From: Robertmurraya siralis
GTDB taxonomy: Bacteria; Bacillota; Bacilli; Bacillales; Cytobacillaceae
Length of the DNA stretch: 64,000 nucleotides
Direction: 5' to 3'
Assembly: GCF_005502275.1 (NCBI RefSeq)
Contig: NZ_SWLZ01000001.1
Location: 310,001 to 374,000, forward strand
Each line of letters opens with the position of its first letter. The stretch's first letter is position 1. Shown piece by piece: positions 30,603-39,560 of the stretch. The notes under the pieces are model-generated. The model saw nothing but the letters and a program-made list of their open reading frames with translations. It did no database searches and was not told the DNA's origin. The position numbers and the translations under genes were made by a program.

Positions 30603-31029
30603 TTCGTGGATAAAAATACATGATTCGTCCATTAAATAGTTGCAGTTCAGCTTTTAGTTTTTTTGCCAGAAACTTACAGAATTCGTTTGCTTTTCCTTTA
30701 TCTCCAAATGTTGAGGTTTCTGGTAGGGTGATTTGAATATACGTTTGTTCTAATGGCGCTTCTTCTTGATGTAAAGTCTGTTTATCAACACCGATTAAAA
30801 TGATATTGTAATTCGCTTCTTTTGATTTTAGATAAAACCACTTTCCCTTTCCTTCGGGTTTTTCGACAATCTCATACGGGAAGGCAGCTTCCCTGTATTC
30901 CCAATTAAGCTGATCACCGGTTTTATTGGTAATATTTTTATAATAATTGAATAGTTCGATTACTTCATCAGTGGTAACGCTTTCCTTTTCTGATGAAGGT
31001 ACGAGTCTTATGTATGCATGACTAGACAT
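30598..31029 (-). CDS. DUF1885-like conserved protein
   Basis: 143 residues without signal or membrane helix. It starts MSSHAYIRLV and has features I associate with the Bacillus DUF1885 family (GKGKWFYLKSKE, ITLPETSTFGDKGKANEFC). A structure is known for that family but no function. AGGGGGATGGG lies before the ATG. It is divergent from the next gene. Confidence 0.65.
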   Translation of the reverse strand: MSSHAYIRLVPSSEKESVTTDEVIELFNYYKNITNKTGDQLNWEYREAAFPYEIVEKPEGKGKWFYLKSKEANYNIILIGVDKQTLHQEEAPLEQTYIQITLPETSTFGDKGKANEFCKFLAKKLKAELQLFNGRIMYFYPRK

Positions 31030-31224
31030 GTCCCATCCCCCTAATTATCCCAAAGATAAAGTAGATCATCATCCTCTTCTATTCTAGCAAAGTTTTCAGA
31101 TAGGTGACAACAGAGAAAAAGGAAAGTTGACGATATTTTGACACTTTGGTAATATCGTTGTTTTCTTTATTTTGATCAACTATAATAAAATTGGGAATAT
31201 TACAATAAAAAGGAGGCGATAACG

Positions 31225-31527
31225 ATGATGGAATATTTTCATAAGTTATATGATGAGCACGAAAAAGCAAAGGTGCGATTTGTTGGATTTGTGACGGAGA
31301 CAACACGATATGATTTTGGTATTGTCTACACGAATCAATTTTTTGGTAAGCCTTTAGTCGTTTGTATGCAAACTGGCCGCTCAACACTCCTCGACTCGAA
31401 AGACCTCGCTGATATTGAATATATTCAATCTGCATTCCGCATTCAAGATGAACAACAGGCATCGGATTTAATTGAGTTTTTTAAAACAGCAATTCCACAT
31501 ATTCCTTTTGAACCTCAATATGAATAA
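31225..31527 (+). CDS. DUF3055 / SAV0927-family small protein
   Basis: 100 residues. The block VRFVGFVTETTRYDFGIVYT and the following FFGKPLVVCMQTGRSTLL are typical of the DUF3055 family of Firmicutes as I recall it. Soluble, acidic C-terminus. AAAGGAGGCGA precedes the ATG. Function unknown. Confidence 0.75.
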   Translation: MMEYFHKLYDEHEKAKVRFVGFVTETTRYDFGIVYTNQFFGKPLVVCMQTGRSTLLDSKDLADIEYIQSAFRIQDEQQASDLIEFFKTAIPHIPFEPQYE

Positions 31528-31531
31528 GATG

Positions 31532-31552
31532 AGACCTATTTGGTCTTTTTTT
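31532..31552 (+). terminator. Short terminator after the DUF3055 gene
   Basis: AGACC/GGTCT stem followed by seven Ts. Confidence 0.6.
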
Positions 31553-31622
31553 ACGTTCTGACTATTACAATAGGTAATAATTTCGTTTTTGCAGTAGTCT
31601 AAATTTGATGAGAATGAAAAAA

Positions 31623-31654
31623 GAACATGTCTGAAATAATGACAGGACATGCTC
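31623..31654 (-). terminator. SR1 RNA terminator
   Basis: GAGCATGTC and GACATGTTC arms read on the minus strand, followed by TTTTTT. Confidence 0.8.
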
Positions 31655-31681
31655 AATCATTGAAAGAAGGATTAGAAAATT

Positions 31682-31798
31682 TTATTTTTCTTCTTTTGAA
31701 GATTGACAGCAGTTGCATTTGGCGTACAGAATAGTTACCTTTTCATCCTCGAAATGCTCAACAGTTGATTCGCATGTTTGGCAAACGATTGTACCCAT
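31682..31798 (-). CDS. sr1P: SR1P, GapA-binding peptide
   Basis: 38 residues beginning MGTIVCQTCESTVEHFEDEK, the SR1P signature. Four more residues of note are cysteines near the end (KCNCC), giving a probable Cys cluster with the N-terminal CxxC. AAAAGGAGACTGGAAA precedes the ATG. In B. subtilis SR1P binds glyceraldehyde-3-phosphate dehydrogenase GapA, stabilises gapA mRNA and increases GapA-RNase J1 activity; rnjA is also in this window. The gene is below usual length cut-offs. The C-terminus (CQSSKEEK) differs from the B. subtilis peptide as I remember it. Confidence 0.88.
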   Translation of the reverse strand: MGTIVCQTCESTVEHFEDEKVTILYAKCNCCQSSKEEK

Positions 31799-31841
31799 TT
31801 TCCAGTCTCCTTTTTTATTAATGTTGTCATAAACTTAGGAA

Positions 31842-31855
31842 TGTAAGCGTTTAAT
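31842..31855 (-). promoter_or_regulatory. cre site in the SR1 control region
   Basis: TGTAAGCGTTTAAT matches the CcpA-site consensus TGWAARCGYTWNCW at all but one position. It lies 44 bases before the SR1P start, just inside the predicted RNA, where bound CcpA could block transcription. Catabolite repression of SR1 is known in B. subtilis. Confidence 0.6.
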
Positions 31856-31868
31856 AGCTGTTAATTAA

Positions 31869-31897
31869 ATAATAATATAACATATTTAAATATTCAA
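31869..31897 (-). promoter_or_regulatory. Candidate SR1 promoter
   Basis: Minus-strand TTGAAT (31897-31892) and TATTAT (31874-31869) with a 17-base spacer. A TTGTCA further upstream is an alternative. Confidence 0.4.
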
Positions 31898-31991
31898 GTT
31901 AAAATTGTATAACACATTAAATCAATTTTGTTTGACAATTAACTTCAAAAATGAATTTATTAAATATGAAAAGTTTATTTTAAAATAAAAT

Positions 31992-32058
31992 AGACCGTAG
32001 ACAAACTCGAACTCCTCGAGCTTGTCTACGGTCTGAAACCTGACGCTAAGTCAGGTTT
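31992..32058 (-). terminator. speA terminator, tandem hairpins
   Basis: 19-bp arms at 31992-32010 and 32016-32034 with one G-T pair, T-rich on the minus side. A second hairpin (AAACCTGAC/GTCAGGTTT, 32036-32058) lies beside it. The large arm shares TAGACAAACTC with the terminator at 5254. Confidence 0.8.
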
Positions 32059-32063
32059 ATTTT

Positions 32064-33533
32064 TTATTGGATCGCTTTATGTTCTTTTATCACTCTCAGC
32101 ATCCGTGCATCAAAATTCTCTGGTCCTTGTACGGGTAAACCAACTTCGATATTCTTCTTAATATAGAGGAGATTATCTTTCGTGACAATTTCTCCAGGAA
32201 TAAAAATCGGAATTCCAGGAGGATATACCATTATAAACTCCGCAATGATTCTTCCTTCAGATTGATCAAATGGTACAAGTTCAGTTTCAGCATAAAATGC
32301 ATCTCGAGGAGTTAATGCAAGTAAAGGGATATCTGGCAATAACACTTTACTTTCCACTTGTTCTGTTTTCCTGATCCGGTTTTTTGAGAGCTCTCTAAGG
32401 GCTTTGAGCAAAATATCAGCCTCCCGCCTTGTGTCTCCAGGGGTCACAATACATAGGATATTATAAAGATCAGATAATTCGACTTCAATATTATACATTC
32501 CTCTCAGCCATTTTTCGACCTCGTAACCAGTGATTCCAAGTTCTTTCACCGAAATGATCAATTTCGTTGGGTCATAGTCATAGGTAGCCATGGAGCCGAG
32601 AATTTCCGCTCCGACACAATACAAATGTTCGATTTGATTAATTTCATGACGCATATATTGGGCCAGTTGAATGGCTTCTTCAATTAATTGATGCCCTTTT
32701 ACAGCTAATTGCTTACGAGCAACGTCTAAAGACGCAAGCAGCAAATAAGAAGTCGATGTCGTCGTCAGCATGCTTAAAATTGTTTGAACTCTTTTTGGGG
32801 AAACAAGCCCTTCTTTTACATTCAAAATGGAGCTTTGTGTCATAGAACCACCTAATTTATGAACACTTGTGGCAGACATATCTGCTCCTGCCTGCATTGC
32901 CGACATTGGCAGTTTTTCATGAAAATGAATATGCACTCCATGTGCTTCATCGACCAGCACGGGGATGTCAAAAGAGTGGGCTATCTCCACAATCTGTTTC
33001 AAATCAGCGGATATACCAAAATAGGTCGGATTAATGACAAGTAATCCCTTTGCATCAGGATTCTGTTCTATTGCTCTTGTTACAGAATCAGTCGTAATTC
33101 CATGAGATATGCCGAGCTGTTCATCAACCTCTGGGTGGATAAAAATGGGGATGGCACCAGAGAAGACAATCGCCGACATTACCGATTTATGCACATTTCG
33201 GGGGACGATAATTTTGTCTCCAGGTCCGCATACAGTCATCACCATGGTCATGATCGCACCGCTTGTTCCTTGGACTGAAAAAAAAGTATAGTCGGCCCCG
33301 AATGCTTCTGCTGCCAAATCTTGAGCTTGTTTAATAATTCCTTTTGGAGCGTGCAAATCATCCAGTGGTCCAATATTAATTAAATCGATAGATAATGCGT
33401 TGTCACCGATAAATTCTCGAAAATCAGCATCCATTCCGACCCCTTTTTTATGTCCGGGAATATGGAATTGGATTGGATTCTTTTTTGCATGTTCAAGTAG
33501 ACCGTTAAATAACGGTGTTTCAAATTGTGACAA
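32064..33533 (-). CDS. speA: SpeA-type PLP-dependent arginine decarboxylase
   Basis: 489 residues (B. subtilis SpeA 490), Orn/Lys/Arg decarboxylase family. N-terminal segment FHIPGHKKG, then the PLP fold with VDEAHGVHIHFH and the PLP lysine in SATSVHKLGGS. A C-terminal domain from about 380 is typical. Arginine decarboxylation to agmatine is the likely first polyamine step; lysine or ornithine cannot be excluded from sequence. TTG start with AGAGGTG ten bases upstream. Placement after SR1 matches B. subtilis. Confidence 0.88.
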   Translation of the reverse strand: MSQFETPLFNGLLEHAKKNPIQFHIPGHKKGVGMDADFREFIGDNALSIDLINIGPLDDLHAPKGIIKQAQDLAAEAFGADYTFFSVQGTSGAIMTMVMTVCGPGDKIIVPRNVHKSVMSAIVFSGAIPIFIHPEVDEQLGISHGITTDSVTRAIEQNPDAKGLLVINPTYFGISADLKQIVEIAHSFDIPVLVDEAHGVHIHFHEKLPMSAMQAGADMSATSVHKLGGSMTQSSILNVKEGLVSPKRVQTILSMLTTTSTSYLLLASLDVARKQLAVKGHQLIEEAIQLAQYMRHEINQIEHLYCVGAEILGSMATYDYDPTKLIISVKELGITGYEVEKWLRGMYNIEVELSDLYNILCIVTPGDTRREADILLKALRELSKNRIRKTEQVESKVLLPDIPLLALTPRDAFYAETELVPFDQSEGRIIAEFIMVYPPGIPIFIPGEIVTKDNLLYIKKNIEVGLPVQGPENFDARMLRVIKEHKAIQ

Positions 33534-33789
33534 AGTATTTCCACACCTCTTTATTAAAATATAAGTATTTCATCGTATTATCTTTATCATAATGAAGGAA
33601 AACAAATGAATTATAGCATTAATCCGTACCAGTGCAAAGAAAAATTAACGTAATACTGATAGTTTTTGAAGGAAACACGAAAATAACCGGAAGCTGCCAT
33701 TATTTTTTTAGGAAAAAGGAAGATAATTTGCTTTTCTTGAAAAGAGACGCTAAAATCACTGTAGTTAAGGAAAGCGAGCGGATGTAAAC

Positions 33790-34059
33790 ATGGAATATCA
33801 ATATCCAATTGACTATCATTGGTCTACGGAAGAAATTGTTGACGTGATTAAATTTTTCGAACACATTGAAGCAGCATATGAAAGAGGAATTGAACGGGAT
33901 GTTTTAATGGCATCGTATCGAAGATTTAAAGAGATTGTTCCAAGTAAGTCAGAGGAAAAAAAGCTATGTGGTGAGTTTGAAGAGAACAGCGGTTATTCTT
34001 CTTATCGCACCATTAAAAAAGCGAAGGAAAGTGAACAAGGACAAATGATTAAAATGTAA
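33790..34059 (+). CDS. yktA: YktA, UPF0223 protein
   Basis: 89 residues, mostly helical, starting [15 protein letters not shown] as in UPF0223 proteins. Length and position between speA and yktB fit B. subtilis YktA. The ribosome binding site (AAGGAAAGCGAG) is moderate. Function unknown. Confidence 0.88.
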   Translation: MEYQYPIDYHWSTEEIVDVIKFFEHIEAAYERGIERDVLMASYRRFKEIVPSKSEEKKLCGEFEENSGYSSYRTIKKAKESEQGQMIKM

Positions 34060-34110
34060 AAGGAGTTCTCGGCAGAGAATTGCTGATTTTGATTGCGAAA
34101 GGTGTAACGC

Positions 34111-34156
34111 AAAAACTAGCTGGTGGATTGTTGTCTCATCAGCTAGTTTTTTATTT
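34111..34156 (+). terminator. yktA terminator
   Basis: AAAACTAGCTG and CAGCTAGTTTT arms with a long loop and a T-run. No gene in the rest of 34157-34307. Confidence 0.8.
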
Positions 34157-34307
34157 TTGAATAGAAAAAATGATTGGAAGTAAATTCCTTTAAATTAAGG
34201 ATTTGTTATTTGTAGATGCTGATTTATCAACAATATTTTTAACAAAGTCTAGATTAATGGAAGGCCTGAAACTTAATTTGCTTTTTAAATTGGGCATTCT
34301 CACAAGT

Positions 34308-34928
34308 TTAAGCCATTTTGTAAAGGGGTATTAATTGATTAAATACTTGTTCAACCTTTTTAACAAAGTCATCGCCTGACATCGCAACCGCTTCTTCTCT
34401 AGGAATTTGATAGCCGCAGAGAATCTCAGCTTTTTTAACCGTTTGTAAACGCTCAAACAAAGCCTTTAATTCCTCTTTTTTCAGATTCTTATGTGGAATT
34501 ACATCAGGCTTTGTATGATCACCAGACCAAACAAAGTCCTTAGGTGTATCTTTATAGATCGATGTTAGCTTTTTCTCTAATTTTTTTCCGAACTCAGCCT
34601 TATTTGTTGCTTCATATATTACAGCAAACCAAACAAAAACATGTGTTTCCCACAAACCAATTTGAAAATGTGGTAGCATCTTATAACCGCGCGAATTGCC
34701 GGCAAATGCAACCCACGTATCTTTCGGTGGATTCACTGTCCTTCTCGCATGCTTCGCAACATGAGCATACATTTCCGAGCCAGTTAGGGTAGATAATGTT
34801 GGTGCAAAATGGTGACCTAATGCATCAAGCTTTGGACTAATATTTTCCTTAAGTGCTTCCATTCTATCTTCAAAGCCATCTATTTTAAATACATTAAAAT
34901 CAGCATCGGTAAAACTAGATAATTTCAT
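34308..34928 (-). CDS. yktB: YktB, DUF1054 protein
   Basis: 206 residues (B. subtilis YktB 212). No signal or membrane helix. It begins [14 protein letters not shown] and includes [17 protein letters not shown], typical of the family, which has a distant nuclease-like or ligand-binding fold but no assigned role. ATG 34928 has GAGGAGGG five bases upstream; the frame is open for 31 more codons without one. Confidence 0.9.
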   Translation of the reverse strand: MKLSSFTDADFNVFKIDGFEDRMEALKENISPKLDALGHHFAPTLSTLTGSEMYAHVAKHARRTVNPPKDTWVAFAGNSRGYKMLPHFQIGLWETHVFVWFAVIYEATNKAEFGKKLEKKLTSIYKDTPKDFVWSGDHTKPDVIPHKNLKKEELKALFERLQTVKKAEILCGYQIPREEAVAMSGDDFVKKVEQVFNQLIPLYKMA

Positions 34929-35204
34929 ACTTTCCCTCCTCAGACCTTTGTCAAATATTGTAGCATAATCACCCTCAAAACAAAAAATATCAAGCCTTTT
35001 GCGCCCTACTTTCGAAACCATTCAATTAAGTATGGCGGAATAAATCGAATCACGTCATAATTAGGCGATAACACAAATTAGTTGCATCCAAAATCAAATC
35101 CTCATATCATATATAAAAAGTTAGAATTTTTTAACGACATTAACATGAAAAAAAACAATACAAACAACTATTAAACACCTTTAAAAAGTTCATAATTTAC
35201 GAAT
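34929..35204. other. Divergent spacer yktB / ykzI
   Basis: Very AT-rich, no gene. Promoters for both flanking genes are expected but none stands out. Confidence 0.35.
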
Positions 35205-35231
35205 CTTTATTAAAAGAGCGTTTTAATAAAG
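35205..35231 (+). other. Hairpin just before ykzI
   Basis: CTTTATTAAAA and TTTTAATAAAG, 11-bp perfect arms with loop GAGCG, ending six bases before the ribosome binding site. It could affect ykzI translation. Confidence 0.6.
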
Positions 35232-35250
35232 CGAAAGGAGTGTCTGTTTT

Positions 35251-35445
35251 ATGAAGCAATTGATGAATACGTTAAAAAAGAGAGATTTAGAAAAGGAAAG
35301 AAAAGCTGTTTTAAGGCTGGAACTGGATTATGAGCTATTAACATTGTTCGATGCGATGGCTGAAGATAATGATGATCAAAAGGAAAAATCAAAGCAAAAG
35401 CTTGAAAGAATTCGAGCAGAACTTTTACGTTTAAAGGCATTATAG
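35251..35445 (+). CDS. ykzI: YkzI-like small helical protein
   Basis: 64 residues, highly charged (EKERKAVLRLELDYELL, then KSKQKLERIRAELLRLK) and predicted as two helices, perhaps a coiled-coil hairpin. Position before suhB/yktC and size match B. subtilis ykzI. AAAGGAGTG precedes the ATG. Function unknown. Confidence 0.8.
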   Translation: MKQLMNTLKKRDLEKERKAVLRLELDYELLTLFDAMAEDNDDQKEKSKQKLERIRAELLRLKAL

Positions 35446-35499
35446 TGGCAAGGGGAATTATGAATAAATGCTCAGAAAAATGGAACAGTATTCGGGTTG

Positions 35500-35547
35500 A
35501 AAGCGAACTCCTATGAACAAGGTAGGTGTTCGTTTTTATTTTTTTTA
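35500..35547 (+). terminator. ykzI terminator
   Basis: 14-base arms with two mismatches and a T-run. Confidence 0.7.
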
Positions 35548-35665
35548 AACGATTGAGACGTGTCGATGAAATTTAATTTGGGAAAAGTAAAATTAGTTGA
35601 ACCGTACACTAATTTGATCTACGCTAGTGAGAAGAACTAATTATAGAAGATGGGAAGCGATCTAA

Positions 35666-36463
35666 GTGAATAATAATGAGATTTTTGCAAGTGCCTCAAG
35701 CTGGATAAAAGAAGCCGGAGAGAGGATTAAAGAATCTTTCAAAACAACTCTTAATATAGAAACTAAATCGAATGCCAATGATCTTGTCACGAATATTGAT
35801 AAAGAAACAGAGCGTTTTTTTATTACGAAAATAAAAGAGCGGTATCCAGCACACAAAGTATTAGGAGAGGAAGGGAATGGTGACACATTAAAAGAGTTAT
35901 CTGGAGTTGTCTGGATCATTGATCCGATCGATGGCACCATGAACTTTGTTCATCAGCAGAGAAATTTTGCTATCTCTATTGGAATATATGAGAACGGGGT
36001 CGGAAAGATCGGTCTTATTTATGATGTGGTTCATGATGAACTGTACCATGCCATAAAAGGTGAAGGGGCTTTCGTGAATAATATACGTTTACACACACTT
36101 GAAGAAGCCACTGTTTCTCAAGCGATTATTGGCATAAATGCGACATGGGTCACACCGAATAGAAGAATTGACCCAGCTATTTTGGGGGCGCTAGTAAAGG
36201 ATGCTCGTGGGACAAGGTCATACGGTTCTGCAGCAATTGAAATTGCCCAAGTAGCTGCTGGAAGGCTGGATGCCTATATGACCCTACGCCTTTCTCCTTG
36301 GGATTTCGCTGGTGGTTTAGTACTTATCGAAGAAGTGGGAGGAGTAGCAAGCACATTAAAAGGTGAGCCAATTCAACTATTAGACGAAAATTCAATATTT
36401 ATTTCTAAACCTGGACTCCATGAAGAGATTTTAAAGAAGTATTTAGGAAATAAAAAATGGTAA
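35666..36463 (+). CDS. suhB: Inositol-phosphate phosphatase family protein (SuhB/YktC)
   Basis: 265 residues. Metal-binding motifs of the family are all there: GEEGN, DPIDGTMNF and SPWDFAGG. Activity on inositol monophosphate or related sugar phosphates is likely. The B. subtilis orthologue YktC has about the same length. The GTG start at 35666 has only a weak site (GGGAAG). It is cytosolic and ends in a shared terminator with ylaF. Confidence 0.9.
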   Translation: MNNNEIFASASSWIKEAGERIKESFKTTLNIETKSNANDLVTNIDKETERFFITKIKERYPAHKVLGEEGNGDTLKELSGVVWIIDPIDGTMNFVHQQRNFAISIGIYENGVGKIGLIYDVVHDELYHAIKGEGAFVNNIRLHTLEEATVSQAIIGINATWVTPNRRIDPAILGALVKDARGTRSYGSAAIEIAQVAAGRLDAYMTLRLSPWDFAGGLVLIEEVGGVASTLKGEPIQLLDENSIFISKPGLHEEILKKYLGNKKW

Positions 36464-36471
36464 ATTTTACA

Positions 36472-36520
36472 AAAATGAAAGCTGAGTCGACAGAGATTCT
36501 ATCAACTCAGCTTTCATTTT
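36472..36520. terminator. Bidirectional terminator shared by suhB and ylaF
   Basis: 16-bp perfect arms AAAATGAAAGCTGAGT and ACTCAGCTTTCATTTT. The right arm contains the ylaF stop codon and last codons. Confidence 0.9.
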
Positions 36521-36686
36521 TATATTTCCGTTTTAAAGTAAAGCCAAACCCCATTACGACTATAAATGCAATAAGGGAAAATACAGCCCCGATTATGCTT
36601 CGATAGCTAATAGCAATACCTACTCCCCCCATACAAGCAACTGCAGCTATTGCTAAAAATAAGAATGGCCATTTAATGTTACTCAC
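36507..36686 (-). CDS. ylaF: YlaF, small two-helix membrane protein
   Basis: 59 residues starting MSNIKWPFLFLAIAAVAC; two hydrophobic helices (about 7-25 and 29-50) and a basic tail (LKRKYKNES). GTG start with AGGGGGAA six bases upstream. Position next to typA and size match B. subtilis ylaF (62 residues). The stop lies inside a terminator arm. Below common length cut-offs. Function unknown. Confidence 0.85.
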   Translation of the reverse strand: MSNIKWPFLFLAIAAVACMGGVGIAISYRSIIGAVFSLIAFIVVMGFGFTLKRKYKNES

Positions 36687-36824
36687 TATAAGTTCCCCCT
36701 GTTAAGTATAGGACAGCTTCCTCTGAAAATGGATTTACCCCCTTTTTTTCATTTCGAAGGCGCTTTCCTTTCCATTTCTTCATCTAATTTAACATAAAAA
36801 GCGTATAGGTTTCTACATTGTTTA

Positions 36825-36833
36825 TGTTATAAT
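36825..36833 (+). promoter_or_regulatory. Extended -10 promoter of typA
   Basis: TGTTATAAT is a perfect extended -10 (TGnTATAAT), 63 bases before the typA start. The matching -35 region is poor, as is common with extended -10 promoters. Confidence 0.55.
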
Positions 36834-36895
36834 ATTTCAGTTAGGCTACAGAATAATAAATAGAGTAAAGATGAATAAAGGTAGGAGTGGAATTT

Positions 36896-38725
36896 TTGAA
36901 GATAAGAGAAGATATTCGCAACATTGCGATCATTGCACACGTTGACCACGGGAAAACAACCCTAGTCGATCAATTATTAAAACAATCGGGGACATTCCGC
37001 ACAAATGAGCATGTTGAAGAACGTGCAATGGATTCTAACGACATCGAGAGAGAACGTGGTATTACGATTTTGGCGAAAAATACTGCGATTCAATATAAGG
37101 ACACTAGAATCAATATTTTAGATACTCCTGGCCACGCAGACTTTGGCGGTGAAGTGGAGCGAATCATGAAAATGGTCGATGGTGTCTTATTAGTAGTCGA
37201 TGCCTATGAAGGCTGTATGCCGCAAACTCGTTTTGTTTTAAAGAAGGCATTAGAACAAAACTTAACACCAATTGTTGTTGTTAATAAAATTGATCGTGAT
37301 TTTGCTCGTCCGAAAGAAGTCATTGATGAAGTTTTGGATCTATTTATTGAGTTGGACGCAAATGAAGATCAATTGGAGTTTCCTGTAGTTTATGCTTCGG
37401 CGATTAATGGTACTGCAAGTGCAAATCCTGAGCAGCAAGATGATAATATGCAAGTATTATATGATACGATTGTTGAACATATTCCAGCGCCAATTGATAA
37501 TAGAGAAGAGCCCTTACAGTTCCAGGTTGCCTTGCTTGACTATAACGATTATGTTGGAAGAATTGGAATTGGTCGTGTTTTTCGTGGAACGATGAAGGTT
37601 GGTCAGCAGGTCGCCTTGATGAAGCTTGATGGCACGGTTAAGCAATTCCGCGTAACAAAAATATTCGGCTTTTTTGGATTAAAACGTCAGGAAGTTCAAG
37701 AAGCGTACGCTGGGGATTTAATCGCTGTATCTGGGATGGAAGACATTAATGTTGGTGAGACGGTATGTCCATTTGAGCATCAGGAAGCACTCCCTGTATT
37801 GCGCATTGATGAACCGACTTTACAAATGACATTCCTTGTGAATAATAGTCCTTTTGCAGGAAGAGAAGGTAAGTTTATAACTTCTAGAAAAATCGAAGAG
37901 CGGTTGCGGGCGCAATTACAAACAGATGTTAGCTTAAGGGTTGAGAATACCGATTCGCCGGATGCTTGGATTGTGTCAGGTCGAGGCGAGCTTCATTTAT
38001 CAATTCTTATTGAAAACATGCGTCGTGAAGGCTATGAACTTCAAGTTTCTAAGCCAGAAGTAATTGTGAGGGAAATTGACGGTGTTCGCTGTGAACCTGT
38101 TGAACGTGTGCAAATTGATGTACCTGAAGAGCATACAGGTGCTGTAATGGAGTCAATTGGTGCGAGAAAGGGAGAAATGCTTGACATGATCAATAATGGT
38201 TCTGGTCAAGTGCGTCTTATCTTTATGGTGCCAGCACGTGGACTGATCGGTTATACGACCGAATTTTTAACATTGACTCGTGGATATGGAATTATTAATC
38301 ATAGCTTTGACAGCTATCAGCCAATTGCCCAAGGTCAGGTCGGGGGAAGACGTCAAGGAGTTCTTGTCTCAATGGAATCCGGGAAAGCAACAACTTATGG
38401 TATAATGCAAGTGGAAGATCGGGGCGTCATCTTTGTCAATGCCGGGACTGAGATTTATGAAGGAATGATTGTTGGAGAGCATAACCGTGAGAATGACATT
38501 ACGGTTAATATCACAAAGGTTAAGCATGCAACAAACGTGCGTTCTGCGACTAAAGATCAAACGACTACAATGAAAAAGCCGCGTATTATGTCGCTTGAAG
38601 AAGCATTGGAGTATTTAAATGAGGATGAATATTTAGAAGTGACACCTGAATCAATCAGACTTCGCAAAAAGATCCTTGATAAAGGGGAAAGAGAAAGAGT
38701 TGCGAAGAAAAAGAAAACTGTTTAA
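36896..38725 (+). CDS. typA: TypA/BipA ribosome-associated GTPase
   Basis: 609 residues (B. subtilis 612). G1 AHVDHGKTT, effector region RERGITI, G3 DTPGHADF, G4 NKID. EF-G-like domains follow and the C-terminal BipA-specific domain from about 480. It aids ribosome assembly and stress adaptation. The TTG at 36896 has AGGAG eight bases upstream; a GTG three codons earlier overlaps that site. ylaH follows after 36 bases. Confidence 0.96.
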   Translation: MKIREDIRNIAIIAHVDHGKTTLVDQLLKQSGTFRTNEHVEERAMDSNDIERERGITILAKNTAIQYKDTRINILDTPGHADFGGEVERIMKMVDGVLLVVDAYEGCMPQTRFVLKKALEQNLTPIVVVNKIDRDFARPKEVIDEVLDLFIELDANEDQLEFPVVYASAINGTASANPEQQDDNMQVLYDTIVEHIPAPIDNREEPLQFQVALLDYNDYVGRIGIGRVFRGTMKVGQQVALMKLDGTVKQFRVTKIFGFFGLKRQEVQEAYAGDLIAVSGMEDINVGETVCPFEHQEALPVLRIDEPTLQMTFLVNNSPFAGREGKFITSRKIEERLRAQLQTDVSLRVENTDSPDAWIVSGRGELHLSILIENMRREGYELQVSKPEVIVREIDGVRCEPVERVQIDVPEEHTGAVMESIGARKGEMLDMINNGSGQVRLIFMVPARGLIGYTTEFLTLTRGYGIINHSFDSYQPIAQGQVGGRRQGVLVSMESGKATTYGIMQVEDRGVIFVNAGTEIYEGMIVGEHNRENDITVNITKVKHATNVRSATKDQTTTMKKPRIMSLEEALEYLNEDEYLEVTPESIRLRKKILDKGERERVAKKKKTV

Positions 38726-38761
38726 GAGAAAAAAAGTGCTTTAAAAGGGGAGTAATGGAGA

Positions 38762-39076
38762 ATGGATATTACTGAACGCCTGACTTTTTTCGCTGCACTG
38801 TTTAAAGTGGATGAGAATCCTAAATTGGGAATGTGGCTGCTTTATATTACTGTCATCATTCTCTGTGTGATCGTCTTTAAATTAGGATTTGCCAGAAAGT
38901 TACCTTTATTACAGAACATTATTATTTATGCCTTCTTAATATTCGGATGTACCATTTTAACCTTTTTTGCCGTGTTTTTGCCGATTGCGGAAGGGTTAGT
39001 GGTGGCAGCGCTCATTTTAATCATATATAAAATTCGCTTACATCAAGAGAGAAAACATAAAGAACATGAGGTGTAA
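38762..39076 (+). CDS. ylaH: YlaH membrane protein
   Basis: 104 residues (B. subtilis YlaH 105) with three or so hydrophobic helices (about 20-38, 44-62, 65-83) and a basic tail. AAGGGGAG lies upstream of the ATG. Gene order typA-ylaH is conserved. Function unknown. Confidence 0.88.
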   Translation: MDITERLTFFAALFKVDENPKLGMWLLYITVIILCVIVFKLGFARKLPLLQNIIIYAFLIFGCTILTFFAVFLPIAEGLVVAALILIIYKIRLHQERKHKEHEV

Positions 39077-39087
39077 AGGGGAAAACT

Positions 39088-39375
39088 ATGAATTCAGTTC
39101 AAGATGCAATCTATAATTGGTTAACGATCAAAATTGTGATTGATGCACGCCCGGAGGATACAGCCGCCGTTGAAACAGAGAAAATGTTTTATGACATTTT
39201 GTTAGAAAAGCATATGCTTTCGAATATTGAAGTTTCCAAGGATGAAGACATGTACTATGTTCACTTTGATGAACAGGGTGAAAGAAAAAAGCAAAGGTTT
39301 CCCCGAGAATTAATTGAAATCATGTTAAATCAGATTAACCAGCAACCAGAAAAGTATCGCAATTATCCGCAATAA
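39088..39375 (+). CDS. Conserved hypothetical acidic protein
   Basis: 95 residues, soluble, rich in Glu/Asp with pieces IKIVIDARPEDTAAVE and RFPRELIEIMLNQI. I do not recognise it. It begins 11 bases after ylaH with AAAGGGG upstream, so it is cotranscribed with typA-ylaH. A strong terminator follows. Confidence 0.75.
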   Translation: MNSVQDAIYNWLTIKIVIDARPEDTAAVETEKMFYDILLEKHMLSNIEVSKDEDMYYVHFDEQGERKKQRFPRELIEIMLNQINQQPEKYRNYPQ

Positions 39376-39412
39376 CAAAACTCCGCTCAAAGCTTTGAGC
39401 GGAGTTTTGTTT
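39374..39412 (+). terminator. typA operon terminator
   Basis: Nearly perfect palindrome around CTCCGCTCAAAGC with A-run and T-run on its sides. Confidence 0.9.
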
Positions 39413-39490
39413 GTCAACCAGGCATCGAGAGTATTATATCTCGGTATCGTTTGGTATTTTGGGATTGGCATTGAGGTTAAAATACGTTGC

Positions 39491-39560
39491 CACCCCAGGT
39501 GCTTGCTTACCGGGGGAGCGTGCGGTGAGCCTCAGCGGATGCGGAGCTCAATAAGAGGTG
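39491..39560 (-). repeat. Decayed copy of a Bacillus intergenic repeat (copy B)
   Basis: CCACCCCAGGTGCTTGCTTA, then CCGGGGGAGCGTGCGGTGAG and CCTC matches the reverse form of the common Bacillus dispersed repeat (core CCAGGCGCTCGCTTTCCGCGG). It also matches copy A at 2141-2195 read in reverse: CCAC-CCA-GT-CTTGCTT-CC-GGGG is shared. A 78-codon open frame over this stretch is not protein-like. Confidence 0.55.

Larger units (their letters stand above)
31617..31862 (-). ncRNA. sr1: SR1-type dual-function small RNA
   Basis: A short minus-strand unit upstream of nothing else on that strand but lying between the pdh region and speA, the place where B. subtilis encodes SR1. It contains the SR1P peptide gene (31682-31798) and ends in an intrinsic terminator (arms 31623-31631 and 31646-31654, then six Ts on the minus strand). 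A candidate promoter (TTGAAT, 17 bases, TATTAT) at 31897-31869 predicts an RNA of about 245 bases; SR1 of B. subtilis is 205. Base-pairing to ahrC mRNA, known for SR1, was not tested here. Ends are inferred. Confidence 0.75.

Noticed and set aside
35205-35231. Terminator before ykzI
   Set aside because: AT-only stem with no T-run after it and no plus-strand gene before it; kept as a leader hairpin.
36887-36895. GTG start for typA
   Set aside because: The GTG is part of the AGGAG ribosome binding site; the TTG at 36896 has correct spacing.
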